From NCBI GenBank assembly GCA_020444165.1, contig JAHLLK010000002.1, positions 1 through 64,000 of the forward strand: 64,000 nt of DNA. Direction: 5' to 3'. The notes under the pieces are model-generated. The model was not told where the DNA came from. It saw only the letters and a program-made list of their open reading frames with translations, and made no database searches. The translations under genes were made by a program, and so were the position numbers. Position 1 is the first letter of the stretch. Each line of letters opens with the position of its first letter. Origin of the DNA: Deltaproteobacteria bacterium. GTDB lineage: Bacteria; Desulfobacterota; Desulfarculia; Desulfarculales; Desulfarculaceae. Below, in pieces: positions 24,439-32,945 of the stretch.

Positions 24439-24903
24439 ATGTTAGCCGCTGGTGACCATTTGCCGCCCCTGCGCCTGCCCGACCAAACGGACCAGCCCCG
24501 CACCCTGGCCGAGTTGGCCGGACCGGCCGGGCTGGTGCTTTTTGTCTACTCCCGGGACAACACCGCGGGCTGCACCACCGAGGCCCGGGAGTTCCAGGGC
24601 CTGCTCCCGGATTACCAAGCCCTGGGTTACGGGGTGGCCGGGCTGAGCAAGGACACCCCGGCCAGCCACCAGAAATTCGCCGCCAAGCAGGGCCTCACCT
24701 TTCCCCTCCTGGCCGACCCGAACACCGCCTACCTGCGGGCCCTGGGGGCCTGGGGCGCCAAGAAGCTCTACGGCAAGGTCTCCGAAGGCGCCATCCGGAG
24801 CACCTTCGTGGCTGGGCCGGCGGGAGTGCTCCGCCTGGTGCATCCCAAGGTCAAGGCTGCGGGACACGCCGCGGCGCTGTTGGCCCTGCTGCGGGGAGCC
24901 TGA
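24439..24903 (+). CDS. BCP/PrxQ-type peroxiredoxin
   Basis: 154 residues of AhpC/TSA thioredoxin fold, reducing hydrogen peroxide and organic peroxides with a thiol. The peroxidatic Cys45 sits in DNTAGCTTEAREF, where family members usually have TPGCTKEA, so the Pro is replaced by Ala. The resolving Cys five residues later is absent, pointing to a one-Cys mechanism. LSKDTPASHQKFAAKQGLTF and LLADPN match the family core, and STFVAGPAGVLR is the usual late strand. ATG 24439 has AAAGGAG five bases upstream. The EVE gene begins 3 nt after the stop, so the two form an operon. Confidence 0.92.
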   Translation: MLAAGDHLPPLRLPDQTDQPRTLAELAGPAGLVLFVYSRDNTAGCTTEAREFQGLLPDYQALGYGVAGLSKDTPASHQKFAAKQGLTFPLLADPNTAYLRALGAWGAKKLYGKVSEGAIRSTFVAGPAGVLRLVHPKVKAAGHAAALLALLRGA

Positions 24904-24906
24904 GCC

Positions 24907-25338
24907 ATGGCCGCGGGATGGTTGGTGAAAAGTGATCCGGGCGAGTACGCCTGGGCGGATCTGATAAAGGACGGTCGCACCAGGTGGGACGGGGTGCGGA
25001 ACCACCAGGCCAAGAACAACCTGGCGGCCATGCGCCAGGGCGATCCGGTGCTCTTTTACCACTCCGGGGGCGAGACCCAGGTGGTGGGGCTCGCCCGGGT
25101 GGTGCGGGAGGCCTATCCCGACCCCACCGCCGCCGAGGGAGCCTGGCTGGCCGTGGACCTGGAGCCGGTCACCGCCCTGGCCCGGCCGGTGAGCCTGGCC
25201 CAGGCGAAGGCGGACCCCATGCTGGGCGGCCTGGCCCTGGTGCACCAGCCCCGGCTCAGCGTGCAGCCGGTGGGCGAGCGGGAGTTGCAGCGGATTCTGG
25301 AATTGGGCGGGGTGGGCATTTCGCCCTGGAAGCATTAG
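24907..25338 (+). CDS. EVE domain protein
   Basis: 143 residues forming one EVE (PUA-like) domain, as in human THYN1. Diagnostic stretches: WLVKSDPGEYAWADL at the N-terminus, WDGVRNHQAKNNL, GDPVLFYHSGGETQVVGLARV, and a final LGGVGISPWKH. EVE domains bind modified bases such as 5-methyl- or hydroxymethylcytosine in DNA and are often found with restriction or stress genes. Here the partner is a peroxiredoxin 3 nt upstream, a pairing that hints at handling oxidised nucleic acid or simple stress co-expression. Cytoplasmic. Confidence 0.92.
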   Translation: MAAGWLVKSDPGEYAWADLIKDGRTRWDGVRNHQAKNNLAAMRQGDPVLFYHSGGETQVVGLARVVREAYPDPTAAEGAWLAVDLEPVTALARPVSLAQAKADPMLGGLALVHQPRLSVQPVGERELQRILELGGVGISPWKH

Positions 25339-25347
25339 AAAAGGGGC

Positions 25348-27702
25348 TCAGGCGGCCGGGCTCTCCGGCCGCAGAATCTCCCGCACCTTGCTCAGGAGTT
25401 CCTGCTGGCTGAAGGGTTTGGCCACGAAACCCGTCGCCCCGGTTTCCAGGGCGTGATTCTGGCCTGATCCGGGCAAATAGCCGCTGGCCACCAACACCGG
25501 CAGGCCGGGACGCTGGGCCAAGAGCCGCTCCAAACAGGCCTGGCCCCCCATGCCGGGCATGCCCAGGTCCAGGATCACCAGGTCGATCTCCCCGGACCGG
25601 CCCTCGAAGACCTCCAGGGCCTCCTCGCCGTTCGCGGCCGTATACACCAGATAGCCCGCGTAGGTCAGGATCTGGCCGGCCACGTCCCGGATGGCCTCCT
25701 CGTCGTCCACCAGAAGCAGGGTTTCGCTGCCGGAGAGCACCACCCCCCGGGCGGTCTCCTGCTCCGGGGCGGCCTGGGTTTCCACGGTGGTCTGGGGCAG
25801 GTATACCCGGAAAGTGCTGCCCTGGCCCGGCCGGCTCTGGCAATCCACCCGCCCCCCATGCTCCTGCACGACCCCGAACACGGTGGACAGCCCCAGGCCG
25901 GTGCCCTTGCCCGGCTCCTTGGTGGTAAAGAACGGCTCGAAGATGTGGTTCAGGGTCTGGCCGTCGATGCCTTGGCCGGTATCGGCCACGGTGAGCACCG
26001 CGTAGTCGCCCGGGGTCAGGTCCAGCCGCTCCCGGCAGAATTTTTCGTCCAGGCTGACCGGCCGCAGGCTGATGGCCAGCACTCCCCCCTGGGGCATGGC
26101 GTCCTTCGCGTTGGTGCCCAGGTTCAGCACCACCTGCTCGATCTGGCCCGGGTTGCCGGCGATGTAAAGGGGAGCGTCGGGCGGGGAGTACTGGACCTCG
26201 ATCATCTTGGGCAGGGCCCGCTCCAAAATGGTCACCGCCTCGGCCACCACCTGGCCCAGATCCATGGTCACCAGCCGGGCTTCCACCTGGCGGCTGAAGG
26301 TGAGGATGTTGCGCACCAGGTCCCGGGCCCTTTTCACCGAGGCCAGGATGCGCTTCAGGTTGGCCGAGTTGTCCTCCCCCCGGTTGGCCAGTTCCAGGGC
26401 CAATTCGCCATAGCCCATGAGCGCGGCCAGGATGTTGTTGAAATCATGGGCAATGCCCCCGGCCAGGGTGCCCACCGCCTCCATCTTCTGGGCGTGCAAT
26501 AGCTGCTTTTGCAGCCTTTTCAACTCCTTGTCCTTCAGGACCCGCTCGGTGACGTCGCGGCCCATGCCGGTGATGTAGGGCTCGCCCACCGGCGGCAACA
26601 CCAGGCGGCTCTTGTACTCCAGATAGCGCCGGGAGCCGTCCTTGTGGAAGTACACCGAGACGCCGGCGTGGCTGCCGGTCTGTTGGATCTGTCGCAGGTA
26701 TTGCCGGTCAAAGGCGTCCCGGAATTCGGGCTTCATGAACTCCGAGGCCTTGCAACCCACGATCTCCCGCTCGTCATAGCCCAGGATGTCGGCCAGGGAG
26801 GGGTTGAAGCTCAGGAAGCGGCCCTCCAGGTCCTGGGTGTAGATCAGATCGGAGATGGAGCTGTACAGTTCACGGTAGCGCTGCTCCGAACGCCGGAGTT
26901 CCATCTCGGCCTCTTTCTGGGCCGTGATGTCCTGCACCGTGCCATAGACCCGGCGGGGGACCTCCGGGTTGTGGCTCACCTTGGCGATGACCCGCACCCA
27001 GCGCCGGTCCCCCTGCGCGGTGAGCAGGGGCAGCTCCAGATCAAAGGACTTGCCCTCGGAACCGGCCAGATGGAACGCCGTGCGCAACAGGGCCCGGCCC
27101 GGGGCAGGGTAGAACTCCAGGGCCTCGGGCAGGGTGGGCGAGAACTCCGGGCCCACCCCGCAGATGGCGCACAGCTCCTCGGACCAGTAAAAGGGCCGCA
27201 AGAGGGCATCCTCGCCCTGGGCCAGCTCCAGTTCCCAGCCGCCCACCTTGGCCAGCCGGCACACCGTGGACAACAGCCCCCGGCTGCGCCGCAGCTCCTC
27301 CCGGGTCTCCTTCTGGGTGGTGAGGTCCCGCACCACGGCCAGGATCTCCCCGGGCCCGTGGGCCAGGTAGCGGGCTTCCCGCCAGACGCGCCGGCCGCCC
27401 TGGAACAGGGTGTAGGTGTGGCGCACCATCTCCCCCGGGCCCAGCCCGGCCCGGGTCAAGTCCAGGCGCTCCTCCACCACCCCGCGCGGCATGAATTCGA
27501 ACATGCTGTGGCCTTGGACCGCCAGGGGCGTTGGCCCGGGGCCGGCTCCCGGGGAGGCTGGGGCAGGGAAGAAGGTGTACACCCCGTGATGGTTGAAGCG
27601 GAAAACCAGCTCGGGCGCCGTTTCGGCCAACAGCCCCTCGCCCGCGGGCAGAGGGGTGGACGGTTCGAAGCGGCGAAGCGAGTTCTCGGAGCTGTTGGGC
27701 AT
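25348..27702 (-). CDS. PAS-rich hybrid histidine kinase with C-terminal receiver
   Basis: 784 residues, soluble. Three PAS modules (about 30-135, 140-265 and 275-390; the second and third end in DITAQKEAE and DVTERVLKD) precede a phosphoacceptor domain with [11 protein letters not shown], His near 420. The ATPase domain has [16 protein letters not shown] and GKGTGLGL. A receiver domain fills ~660-784: LLLVDDEE acidic pocket, phosphoacceptor Asp near 710 in VILDLGMPG, and a late FVAKPFS Lys. It senses a cytoplasmic signal and phosphorylates its own receiver, which must relay to an unseen partner. No dedicated regulator lies beside it. ATG 27702 is divergent from a second sensor kinase. Confidence 0.93.
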   Translation of the reverse strand: MPNSSENSLRRFEPSTPLPAGEGLLAETAPELVFRFNHHGVYTFFPAPASPGAGPGPTPLAVQGHSMFEFMPRGVVEERLDLTRAGLGPGEMVRHTYTLFQGGRRVWREARYLAHGPGEILAVVRDLTTQKETREELRRSRGLLSTVCRLAKVGGWELELAQGEDALLRPFYWSEELCAICGVGPEFSPTLPEALEFYPAPGRALLRTAFHLAGSEGKSFDLELPLLTAQGDRRWVRVIAKVSHNPEVPRRVYGTVQDITAQKEAEMELRRSEQRYRELYSSISDLIYTQDLEGRFLSFNPSLADILGYDEREIVGCKASEFMKPEFRDAFDRQYLRQIQQTGSHAGVSVYFHKDGSRRYLEYKSRLVLPPVGEPYITGMGRDVTERVLKDKELKRLQKQLLHAQKMEAVGTLAGGIAHDFNNILAALMGYGELALELANRGEDNSANLKRILASVKRARDLVRNILTFSRQVEARLVTMDLGQVVAEAVTILERALPKMIEVQYSPPDAPLYIAGNPGQIEQVVLNLGTNAKDAMPQGGVLAISLRPVSLDEKFCRERLDLTPGDYAVLTVADTGQGIDGQTLNHIFEPFFTTKEPGKGTGLGLSTVFGVVQEHGGRVDCQSRPGQGSTFRVYLPQTTVETQAAPEQETARGVVLSGSETLLLVDDEEAIRDVAGQILTYAGYLVYTAANGEEALEVFEGRSGEIDLVILDLGMPGMGGQACLERLLAQRPGLPVLVASGYLPGSGQNHALETGATGFVAKPFSQQELLSKVREILRPESPAA

Positions 27703-27770
27703 GAAACCGCCTTTTTGGAGGGTGATCCGTGCGGCGGGACCCGGGGGCTCCCTGAGTGGCGATCTTGCTA

Positions 27771-27800
27771 AGCATAATTAATCTCCGGCCCGCGGGTCAA
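27771..27800 (-). promoter_or_regulatory. Promoter of the hybrid histidine kinase
   Basis: On the minus strand, TTGACC (27795-27800) and TATGCT (27771-27776) are 18 bp apart, about 70 nt before ATG 27702. Confidence 0.5.
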
Positions 27801-27841
27801 GCTGGCCTTGGCGCCTGGTCCCCCCCGGGGCTGAATCCCGG

Positions 27842-27870
27842 TTGCCTAAGCCCGGGCCGTGGGCTAACAT
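27842..27870 (+). promoter_or_regulatory. Promoter of the GAF/PAS histidine kinase
   Basis: TTGCCT (27842-27847) and TAACAT (27865-27870) are 17 bp apart, 58 nt before ATG 27928. Divergent from the preceding promoter. Confidence 0.45.
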
Positions 27871-27927
27871 GGACAAGGAATCGCAAAGATTTGATGGCTT
27901 TTATGCAGAAACCCCGGTGACAGGACC

Positions 27928-30405
27928 ATGGTCAGGGGCACGCCACCCAGGGAAGCCGTGGACAGCAATCCCGGGGGAGAAGCCGCGGAAGTTCCGTCCT
28001 GGGACGGCCGGCTGCTCCTCCGCCTGGGGGAGGCCCTATTGCCCGCGGCCGGCCCGGGCGACTTCCTGGACGGGGCCTGCCGGATCCTGGTGGAGGAGGC
28101 GCTTTGCGGCCTGGCCTGGGCGGCCGCCTTGCCGGACGCACCGGACGAGGCTCCCCAACCCCTGGCCCAAGGGGGCCGGCCCGCCACCTTCCTCTCCTTC
28201 CCGGAGCTGTCCCCCCCGGCCGAGCCCGCTTCCCCCGCGGCCCAGACCCTGGCCCGGGGCGACCTCCGGCTGGTGCCGGACATTGCCGCCGCGGCCGGTC
28301 CGGAGCCATGGCGGGAACGGGCCCTGGCCGCCGGGCTGGAAGCCGGGGCCGCCCTGCCGCTGGCCCCGGGCGGCAGCCTGTGGGGCGTGCTTTGCCTCTA
28401 CGGCCCTCCGAGCCAGTTCAGCCCCACCTCCCGGGACGCCCTGGCCGCCTTGGCCGCCCACCTGAGCCTCTATCTGGAGCTGGCCCTGGCCAACGCCGGA
28501 CTCCGCCAGGAAAAGGACCGCCTGGCCGAAGAGAAAGAGTCGCTCACCTACTACCTGGGCCGGGAAAGAGACCTCCGCCAGGCCACCGAGGACTCGCTGG
28601 AGCAGAGCGAAGCCCGCTGCACCACCCTGTACCAGGCCCTGCCCTTGCCCACCTTCACCTGGCGGGTGGAGGAGAGTGATTTCCGCCTGGTGGACTACAA
28701 CAGCGCCGCCTGGGACCTCACGGCCGGCCGGGTGGCCGCCCACCTGGGCAAGACCGCCCAGGAGATGGCCGAGGGCCAGCCAGACCTGCCGGCCATCCTG
28801 GGGGCCACGGCCCGGGGCCGCAAGCTGGTGCCCTGGGAGACCACCCTGCAAATCGACCCCCAGGGCTCCCCCCGGCACCTCACGGTGCGCTGCGGACTGG
28901 TGCCTCCCGATCTGTTGGTGATGCACGCCGAGGACATCACCCACCAGAAGGAGATCGAGGAGCATCTCCGGCAGAGCGAGATGCTGTTTCGCACGGTGTC
29001 CGACTACACCTATGACTGGGAAAGCTGGTCCGGGGTGGACGGCGCGCTGTTGTACGTTTCCCCCTCCTTCGAGCGCATCACCGGCTACACCGTGGCCGAG
29101 CTTATGGCCGATCCCGGCTTGCTGGAGCGGATCACCCACCCCGACGATCGCGAGCTGGTGACCCGGCACCGCTGCGGCTCTTGTGAGAAGCCCAAGGTGG
29201 TGCAGCTCGATTTCCGCATCCTCACCCGGGACAACCAGGTGCGCTGGATCAACCATCTTTGCCAGCCGGTCTACGGCGAGGACGGAGCCTGGCAGGGGCG
29301 GCGGGCCAGCCAGCGCGACGTGACCCAGCGGAAAAAGCTGGAGAACAGCCTCAGATCCACCAGCGAACGCTATTCCGCCCTGATCCAGGGCCTGCCCGTG
29401 GGAGTCATGAGCCTGGACGCCGCATTCCGCATAACCGAGTGGAACCAGGCCGCCCGGACCATGACCGGCTTCGAGGCCCAGGAGATCCTGGGCCGGCCCT
29501 GCTACGAGGTGATGGTCTGCCACCAGGGCGGCCGCCGCTGCCCCCTGCGGGAGGCCCTGCACACAGGCCACGCCGTGGGGCCCCTGGAGCGCCTGATCCC
29601 CTCCCGCTCCGGCGGGCTGCTGCCGGTGCGCATGCGCGCCGCGGTGCTCACCGACCGGCGGGGGCAGTTCGTGGCCGGGGTGGAGACTTTCCATGATATC
29701 AGCGAGCTGAAATCCCTGGAGCGCCAGCAGGACAACCTCCTGTCCATGCTGGCCCACGACATGAAATCCCCCCTGGTCAGCCTGCAGGGCTTCGCCCGCC
29801 TCTTGCTGGAGAAAAACGCCTCCCTGCCCGGGGAAAAGCGCGAGGCCTACCTGGAGGTGATCTTCAAGCAGTCCGGCCGCCTGGCCGAGTTGATCGGCGA
29901 CTTCCTGGAATACTCCCGTCACCGCACCACCCGGCTGGATCTGCACCCGGCCCCCTGCGACCTGGCCGCCGAATTGCGGGAGCTGGTGGAGGCCTTTGGC
30001 CCCCGCTTTGCCTGGGCCGGGGTCAAGCTGGAGTTGGCCGGCGGCGAGCTGCCCACCAACCTGCCGGCCGACGCCGCCCGCCTGCGCCGGGTCTTCACCA
30101 ACCTCCTGGAGAACGCCCTGAAGCATGCCCCACCCCACACCAGCGTCCTGATCTCCCTGGAACAGAGCCCCCGCGAGGTCATCGTGGTGGTGCGGGATCA
30201 GGGGCCCGGCTTTGCCCCGGGGGAACTGTCCCTGGTCTTCGAGCCCCTGTTCCGGGGGCGGGGCGGCGGGCACTACCAGGGCCACGGCCTGGGCCTGGCC
30301 GCGGTCAAGGCCATTGTGGAGGGTCACGGCGGCACCGTGATCGCCGGCAACGACCCCACGGGCGGGGCCGTGCTCACCATTCACCTGCCGCGACCGCGGG
30401 GGTAG
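27928..30405 (+). CDS. GAF/PAS sensor histidine kinase
   Basis: 825 residues, soluble. The N-terminal ~180 residues look like a GAF-type ligand domain (VPDIAAAAGPEPWRERALAA, GSLWGVLCLYG). A coiled segment and three PAS modules (about 210-330, 340-465, 470-580) follow. The last PAS contains paired Cys in CHQGGRRCPLREAL, seen in redox or metal-sensing PAS domains. The phosphoacceptor is His ~610 in MLAHDMKSPL; the ATPase has NLLENALKHA, RDQGPGF and GHGLGLAAVK. There is no receiver, unlike its divergent neighbour, so the two may share or exchange a phosphorelay. ATG 27928 sits in ggaccATGG with GGTGACAGGA upstream. Confidence 0.92.
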   Translation: MVRGTPPREAVDSNPGGEAAEVPSWDGRLLLRLGEALLPAAGPGDFLDGACRILVEEALCGLAWAAALPDAPDEAPQPLAQGGRPATFLSFPELSPPAEPASPAAQTLARGDLRLVPDIAAAAGPEPWRERALAAGLEAGAALPLAPGGSLWGVLCLYGPPSQFSPTSRDALAALAAHLSLYLELALANAGLRQEKDRLAEEKESLTYYLGRERDLRQATEDSLEQSEARCTTLYQALPLPTFTWRVEESDFRLVDYNSAAWDLTAGRVAAHLGKTAQEMAEGQPDLPAILGATARGRKLVPWETTLQIDPQGSPRHLTVRCGLVPPDLLVMHAEDITHQKEIEEHLRQSEMLFRTVSDYTYDWESWSGVDGALLYVSPSFERITGYTVAELMADPGLLERITHPDDRELVTRHRCGSCEKPKVVQLDFRILTRDNQVRWINHLCQPVYGEDGAWQGRRASQRDVTQRKKLENSLRSTSERYSALIQGLPVGVMSLDAAFRITEWNQAARTMTGFEAQEILGRPCYEVMVCHQGGRRCPLREALHTGHAVGPLERLIPSRSGGLLPVRMRAAVLTDRRGQFVAGVETFHDISELKSLERQQDNLLSMLAHDMKSPLVSLQGFARLLLEKNASLPGEKREAYLEVIFKQSGRLAELIGDFLEYSRHRTTRLDLHPAPCDLAAELRELVEAFGPRFAWAGVKLELAGGELPTNLPADAARLRRVFTNLLENALKHAPPHTSVLISLEQSPREVIVVVRDQGPGFAPGELSLVFEPLFRGRGGGHYQGHGLGLAAVKAIVEGHGGTVIAGNDPTGGAVLTIHLPRPRG

Positions 30406-30416
30406 ACCACCACTGT

Positions 30417-31721
30417 TTATTTTTGCAGGAGATTGCGCTGGAGAAAGGCCGTGGCCTCCAGGAAGGAATCCGTGGCCGCCGCGGCGCTGGCCGCGGCTTC
30501 GCCGCCCAGGTCCCGTTGCAGACCCGTCTGGGGGTCCGGGGTCTGGTGCACGCTGGCCGGGGTGTTGGGCAGGCACAGGCTCCCCATCAGGTGCCCGGCC
30601 CCCTCGTAGGAGCGTTGGGTCAGGGTCGCGGCCAAGCCGTGGTGAACGAGGCGCTGGCGGATGAGCGCCGCGAAGCGCTCCGAGGGCCACACCTGGTCCT
30701 CCTGACCGCTGCACACCAACAGCGGGCAGCCCAGCTTTTCCACCGGGATGGCCGCCGCCTCGGCCCGGGCCGGGTCGTCCAGCGGCCGGTTGAACAGGCA
30801 GCGGGTGATGATCGGCCCCTGCTGGTGCTGGGGCAGGTAGTGGGTGAGGTCGGCCTCCAGATGGGGCAGGGGACGCCCCTGGTAAGTTAGGAGCGGCCCG
30901 CCCCATTGGCCCGCGTGGTCCCCGGGGCCGGACCACAACACCGCCGAGGGGTTCCACACCGCCGCGGCCCGGAAGCGGCCATAGGCCGCGCCCACCATCA
31001 GCGCCGCCTCGGCTCCCCGGTCAGTGCCCACGATGGCCAGATCGGTCCCCCGCACCTCCCGGTGGGTCCGGAGGAACTCCACCGCCTCGGCAAAATACTC
31101 CAGGGCCACCTGGGCCGGCGCCGCGGGCAGCCCCGGCAGGCCCCACCAGGCCACGGCCAGCACCGCCAGCCCGTGGGAGCACAAGAGCGCGGCAAAAGGC
31201 TCCTGGGCCAGGCCGCCCTCCCAGCCCCCCAGATCCAGCACCCCGGGCCAGGGCCCGCGCCCCGGCGGCAGGAACAAGGTCCCCACCAGGCGGCCCCGGC
31301 GCACCGGCTTCACCCGAGAACCGGGCTCCAGCAGGGGGCGGGGGATCTCGGCCAGGGTGGCCGGCCCGCCCGGGGCCGCGGCCGCCTCCAGCCGGGTGGC
31401 CACCGGCACGTCCCAATGGCGGTGGCGGAAGCGGTCCGGCGCGGCCAGGCCCTGGGCCGGGGTCATGTAGCGCAACAGGCCCATGGGCTCCACCCCCTGG
31501 TAGGAGCCGTCCAGGGGCGCCTGGGAGGCCAAGTCCACCCGGCCCTCGGCATCAGCCTGGAAGTAGGCCCAGGACACCCACTCCACCAGGCGGTCGTCGG
31601 TGACCGAGGCCTTGAGCAGGACCTTTTCCTCCGCCCCCAGGCCGGCCAGGCCCAGGCGCAGTTCCCGGTCCAGGGGGCCGGCTGCCGAGGACAGGGTAAA
31701 ATGCAGCGGCTCCCCACTCAT
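30417..31721 (-). CDS. BAAT/acyl-CoA thioesterase-like alpha/beta-hydrolase with Asp at the nucleophile elbow
   Basis: 434 residues. The first ~130 match the beta-sandwich of the acyl-CoA thioester hydrolase / bile-acid-CoA amino acid N-acyltransferase family (LDRELRLGLAGLGAEEKVLL, VEPMGLLRYM). The hydrolase domain has GVLDLGGWEGGL (oxyanion region), DQVWPSE (acid) and GAGHLMG (His). The nucleophile elbow reads VGTDRGAEAAL, with Asp where Ser or Cys normally stands; codon GAC is unambiguous on the minus strand. An Asp nucleophile is known in haloalkane dehalogenases and epoxide hydrolases, so this member may catalyse a different reaction or be inactive. Single gene, convergent with the GAF/PAS kinase. 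No signal peptide. Confidence 0.85.
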   Translation of the reverse strand: MSGEPLHFTLSSAAGPLDRELRLGLAGLGAEEKVLLKASVTDDRLVEWVSWAYFQADAEGRVDLASQAPLDGSYQGVEPMGLLRYMTPAQGLAAPDRFRHRHWDVPVATRLEAAAAPGGPATLAEIPRPLLEPGSRVKPVRRGRLVGTLFLPPGRGPWPGVLDLGGWEGGLAQEPFAALLCSHGLAVLAVAWWGLPGLPAAPAQVALEYFAEAVEFLRTHREVRGTDLAIVGTDRGAEAALMVGAAYGRFRAAAVWNPSAVLWSGPGDHAGQWGGPLLTYQGRPLPHLEADLTHYLPQHQQGPIITRCLFNRPLDDPARAEAAAIPVEKLGCPLLVCSGQEDQVWPSERFAALIRQRLVHHGLAATLTQRSYEGAGHLMGSLCLPNTPASVHQTPDPQTGLQRDLGGEAAASAAAATDSFLEATAFLQRNLLQK

Positions 31722-31752
31722 GTCAGGTGCATTTCGTTAAGTGGGCGGCTTC

Positions 31753-32020
31753 GCCAGATGCCCGCCGGCTGCGTTGCGGACCGTCCCTCCAACCTCGACG
31801 TAGAGTTGGTCATTTCATGACGGGGGCGGCTTCGCCAGATGCCCGCCGGCTGCGTTGCGGACCGTCCCTCCAACCTCGACGTAGAGTTGGTCATTTCATG
31901 ACGGGGGCGGCTTCGCCAGATGCCCGCCGGCTGCGTTGCGGACCGCGCTCCAACCTCGACGTAGCTGGGGCTACGCCTCCGGTTGTCGCTTGTCCGTCGC
32001 CTTGCCGGCGAACATCTGGC
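31753..32020. repeat. Palindromic ~106-bp repeat: two 81-bp truncated units plus one full copy
   Basis: Units start at 31753, 31834 and 31915 with gccagatgcccgccgg. The first two are cut at gtagagttggtcatttcatg; the third is complete and closes with catctggc at 32020. The full copy is homologous to 19441-19547. Together with flanking unique DNA this fills 31722-32134, where no gene was seen. Confidence 0.85.
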
Positions 32021-32134
32021 TGTGCCGGTCCGGGTTACAAAACAAGAACAGACCATGCGGGCAACTTCCATTTACAAACCGATTCGGCGGGAACTACGAC
32101 TCGATGATGATATTCACGCAAGACACTTAAAAAT

Positions 32135-32190
32135 ATGAAGTTTTTTGGGGGAAAGGGGTTTTCCCCCACATTCTTCATTCTCCGAAAACC
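32135..32190 (-). terminator. Long-stem palindrome family, copy D (shortened)
   Basis: Flanks gaagttttttgggggaa and ttctccgaaaacctctt match copies A and C, but most of the central stem is deleted, leaving gggggaaagggg...ttttccccc. It ends two bases before the kdsB stop codon. Confidence 0.6.
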
Positions 32191-32192
32191 TC

Positions 32193-32942
32193 TTAACTCC
32201 GCGGCTCTTCTTCCGCCGCCAGCATCAGGGCGATGGCTTGGGCGTCTTCGGGGCGGTCCACCTCTGGGGAGTCCAGTTGGGTCACCACGCACTGCACGGC
32301 GTGGCCGTGTTCCAGGGCCCGGAGTTGTTCCAGTTTCTCGACCTGTTCCAGTTCGCCGCTGGGCAGGTTTGCGAAGGTGCTCAGGAACCAGCGCCGGTAA
32401 AGGTACACGCCCAGGTGTTTGAAGTACTGGGCTTCGCCGCCGTCCCGGGGGTGGGGGATGGGCTGGCGGGAGAAGTACAGGGCCCGCCCTTCGAAGTCCA
32501 TCACCACCTTCACGTGGTCCGGGTCGTTCACCTCCTCGGGCCGGGTGATGGGGGTCACCGGGGTGGCCATGCCCAGGCTGGGATCGGCCCACAGGGGCGC
32601 CGCGGTCTGGCTGATCAGCTCCGGGGGCAGCATGGGCTGGTCCCCTTGCACGTTGACCACCACCTCATCCGGGGCCAGGTCCAGCTGTTCGGCCGCCGCG
32701 GCCACCCGGTCGGTGCCCGAGCGCAGTTCCGAGGGGGTCATGATCACCCGTCCGCCAAAGCACTCCACCGCCCGGGCGATGCGCTCGTCGTCGGTGGCCG
32801 CGGCCACCTGGGTCACCCCCTCGGCCCGGGCCGCCCGCTCCATCACGTGCTGGATCATGGGTTTGCCCGCGATCATCACCAGGGGTTTGCCCGGAAAGCG
32901 CGTGCTGCCGAAGCGGGCCGGCACAATGACCGTGATGCCCAT
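32193..32942 (-). CDS. kdsB: CMP-Kdo synthetase (3-deoxy-manno-octulosonate cytidylyltransferase family)
   Basis: 249 residues, cytoplasmic. It activates Kdo, or here probably 8-amino-Kdo, with CTP for lipopolysaccharide assembly. The family signature is intact: VIVPARFGSTRFPGKPL nucleotide-binding loop, ATDD, SGTDRVAAA, VNVQGDQP, FSRQPIPHPRD, KHLGVYLYRR, and LEQVEKLEQLRALEHG. Three bases separate it from the upstream aminotransferase gene, so it is the last gene of a three-gene operon. The pairing with DegT and iron-alcohol-dehydrogenase genes mirrors Shewanella, where KdsB handles Kdo8N. Length is normal. Confidence 0.95.
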   Translation of the reverse strand: MGITVIVPARFGSTRFPGKPLVMIAGKPMIQHVMERAARAEGVTQVAAATDDERIARAVECFGGRVIMTPSELRSGTDRVAAAAEQLDLAPDEVVVNVQGDQPMLPPELISQTAAPLWADPSLGMATPVTPITRPEEVNDPDHVKVVMDFEGRALYFSRQPIPHPRDGGEAQYFKHLGVYLYRRWFLSTFANLPSGELEQVEKLEQLRALEHGHAVQCVVTQLDSPEVDRPEDAQAIALMLAAEEEPRS

Positions 32943-32945
32943 GGC

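Noticed and set aside
28036..30957. 973-codon minus-strand frame over the GAF/PAS kinase
   Set aside because: Translation has no family motif and is a mirror of kinase codons.
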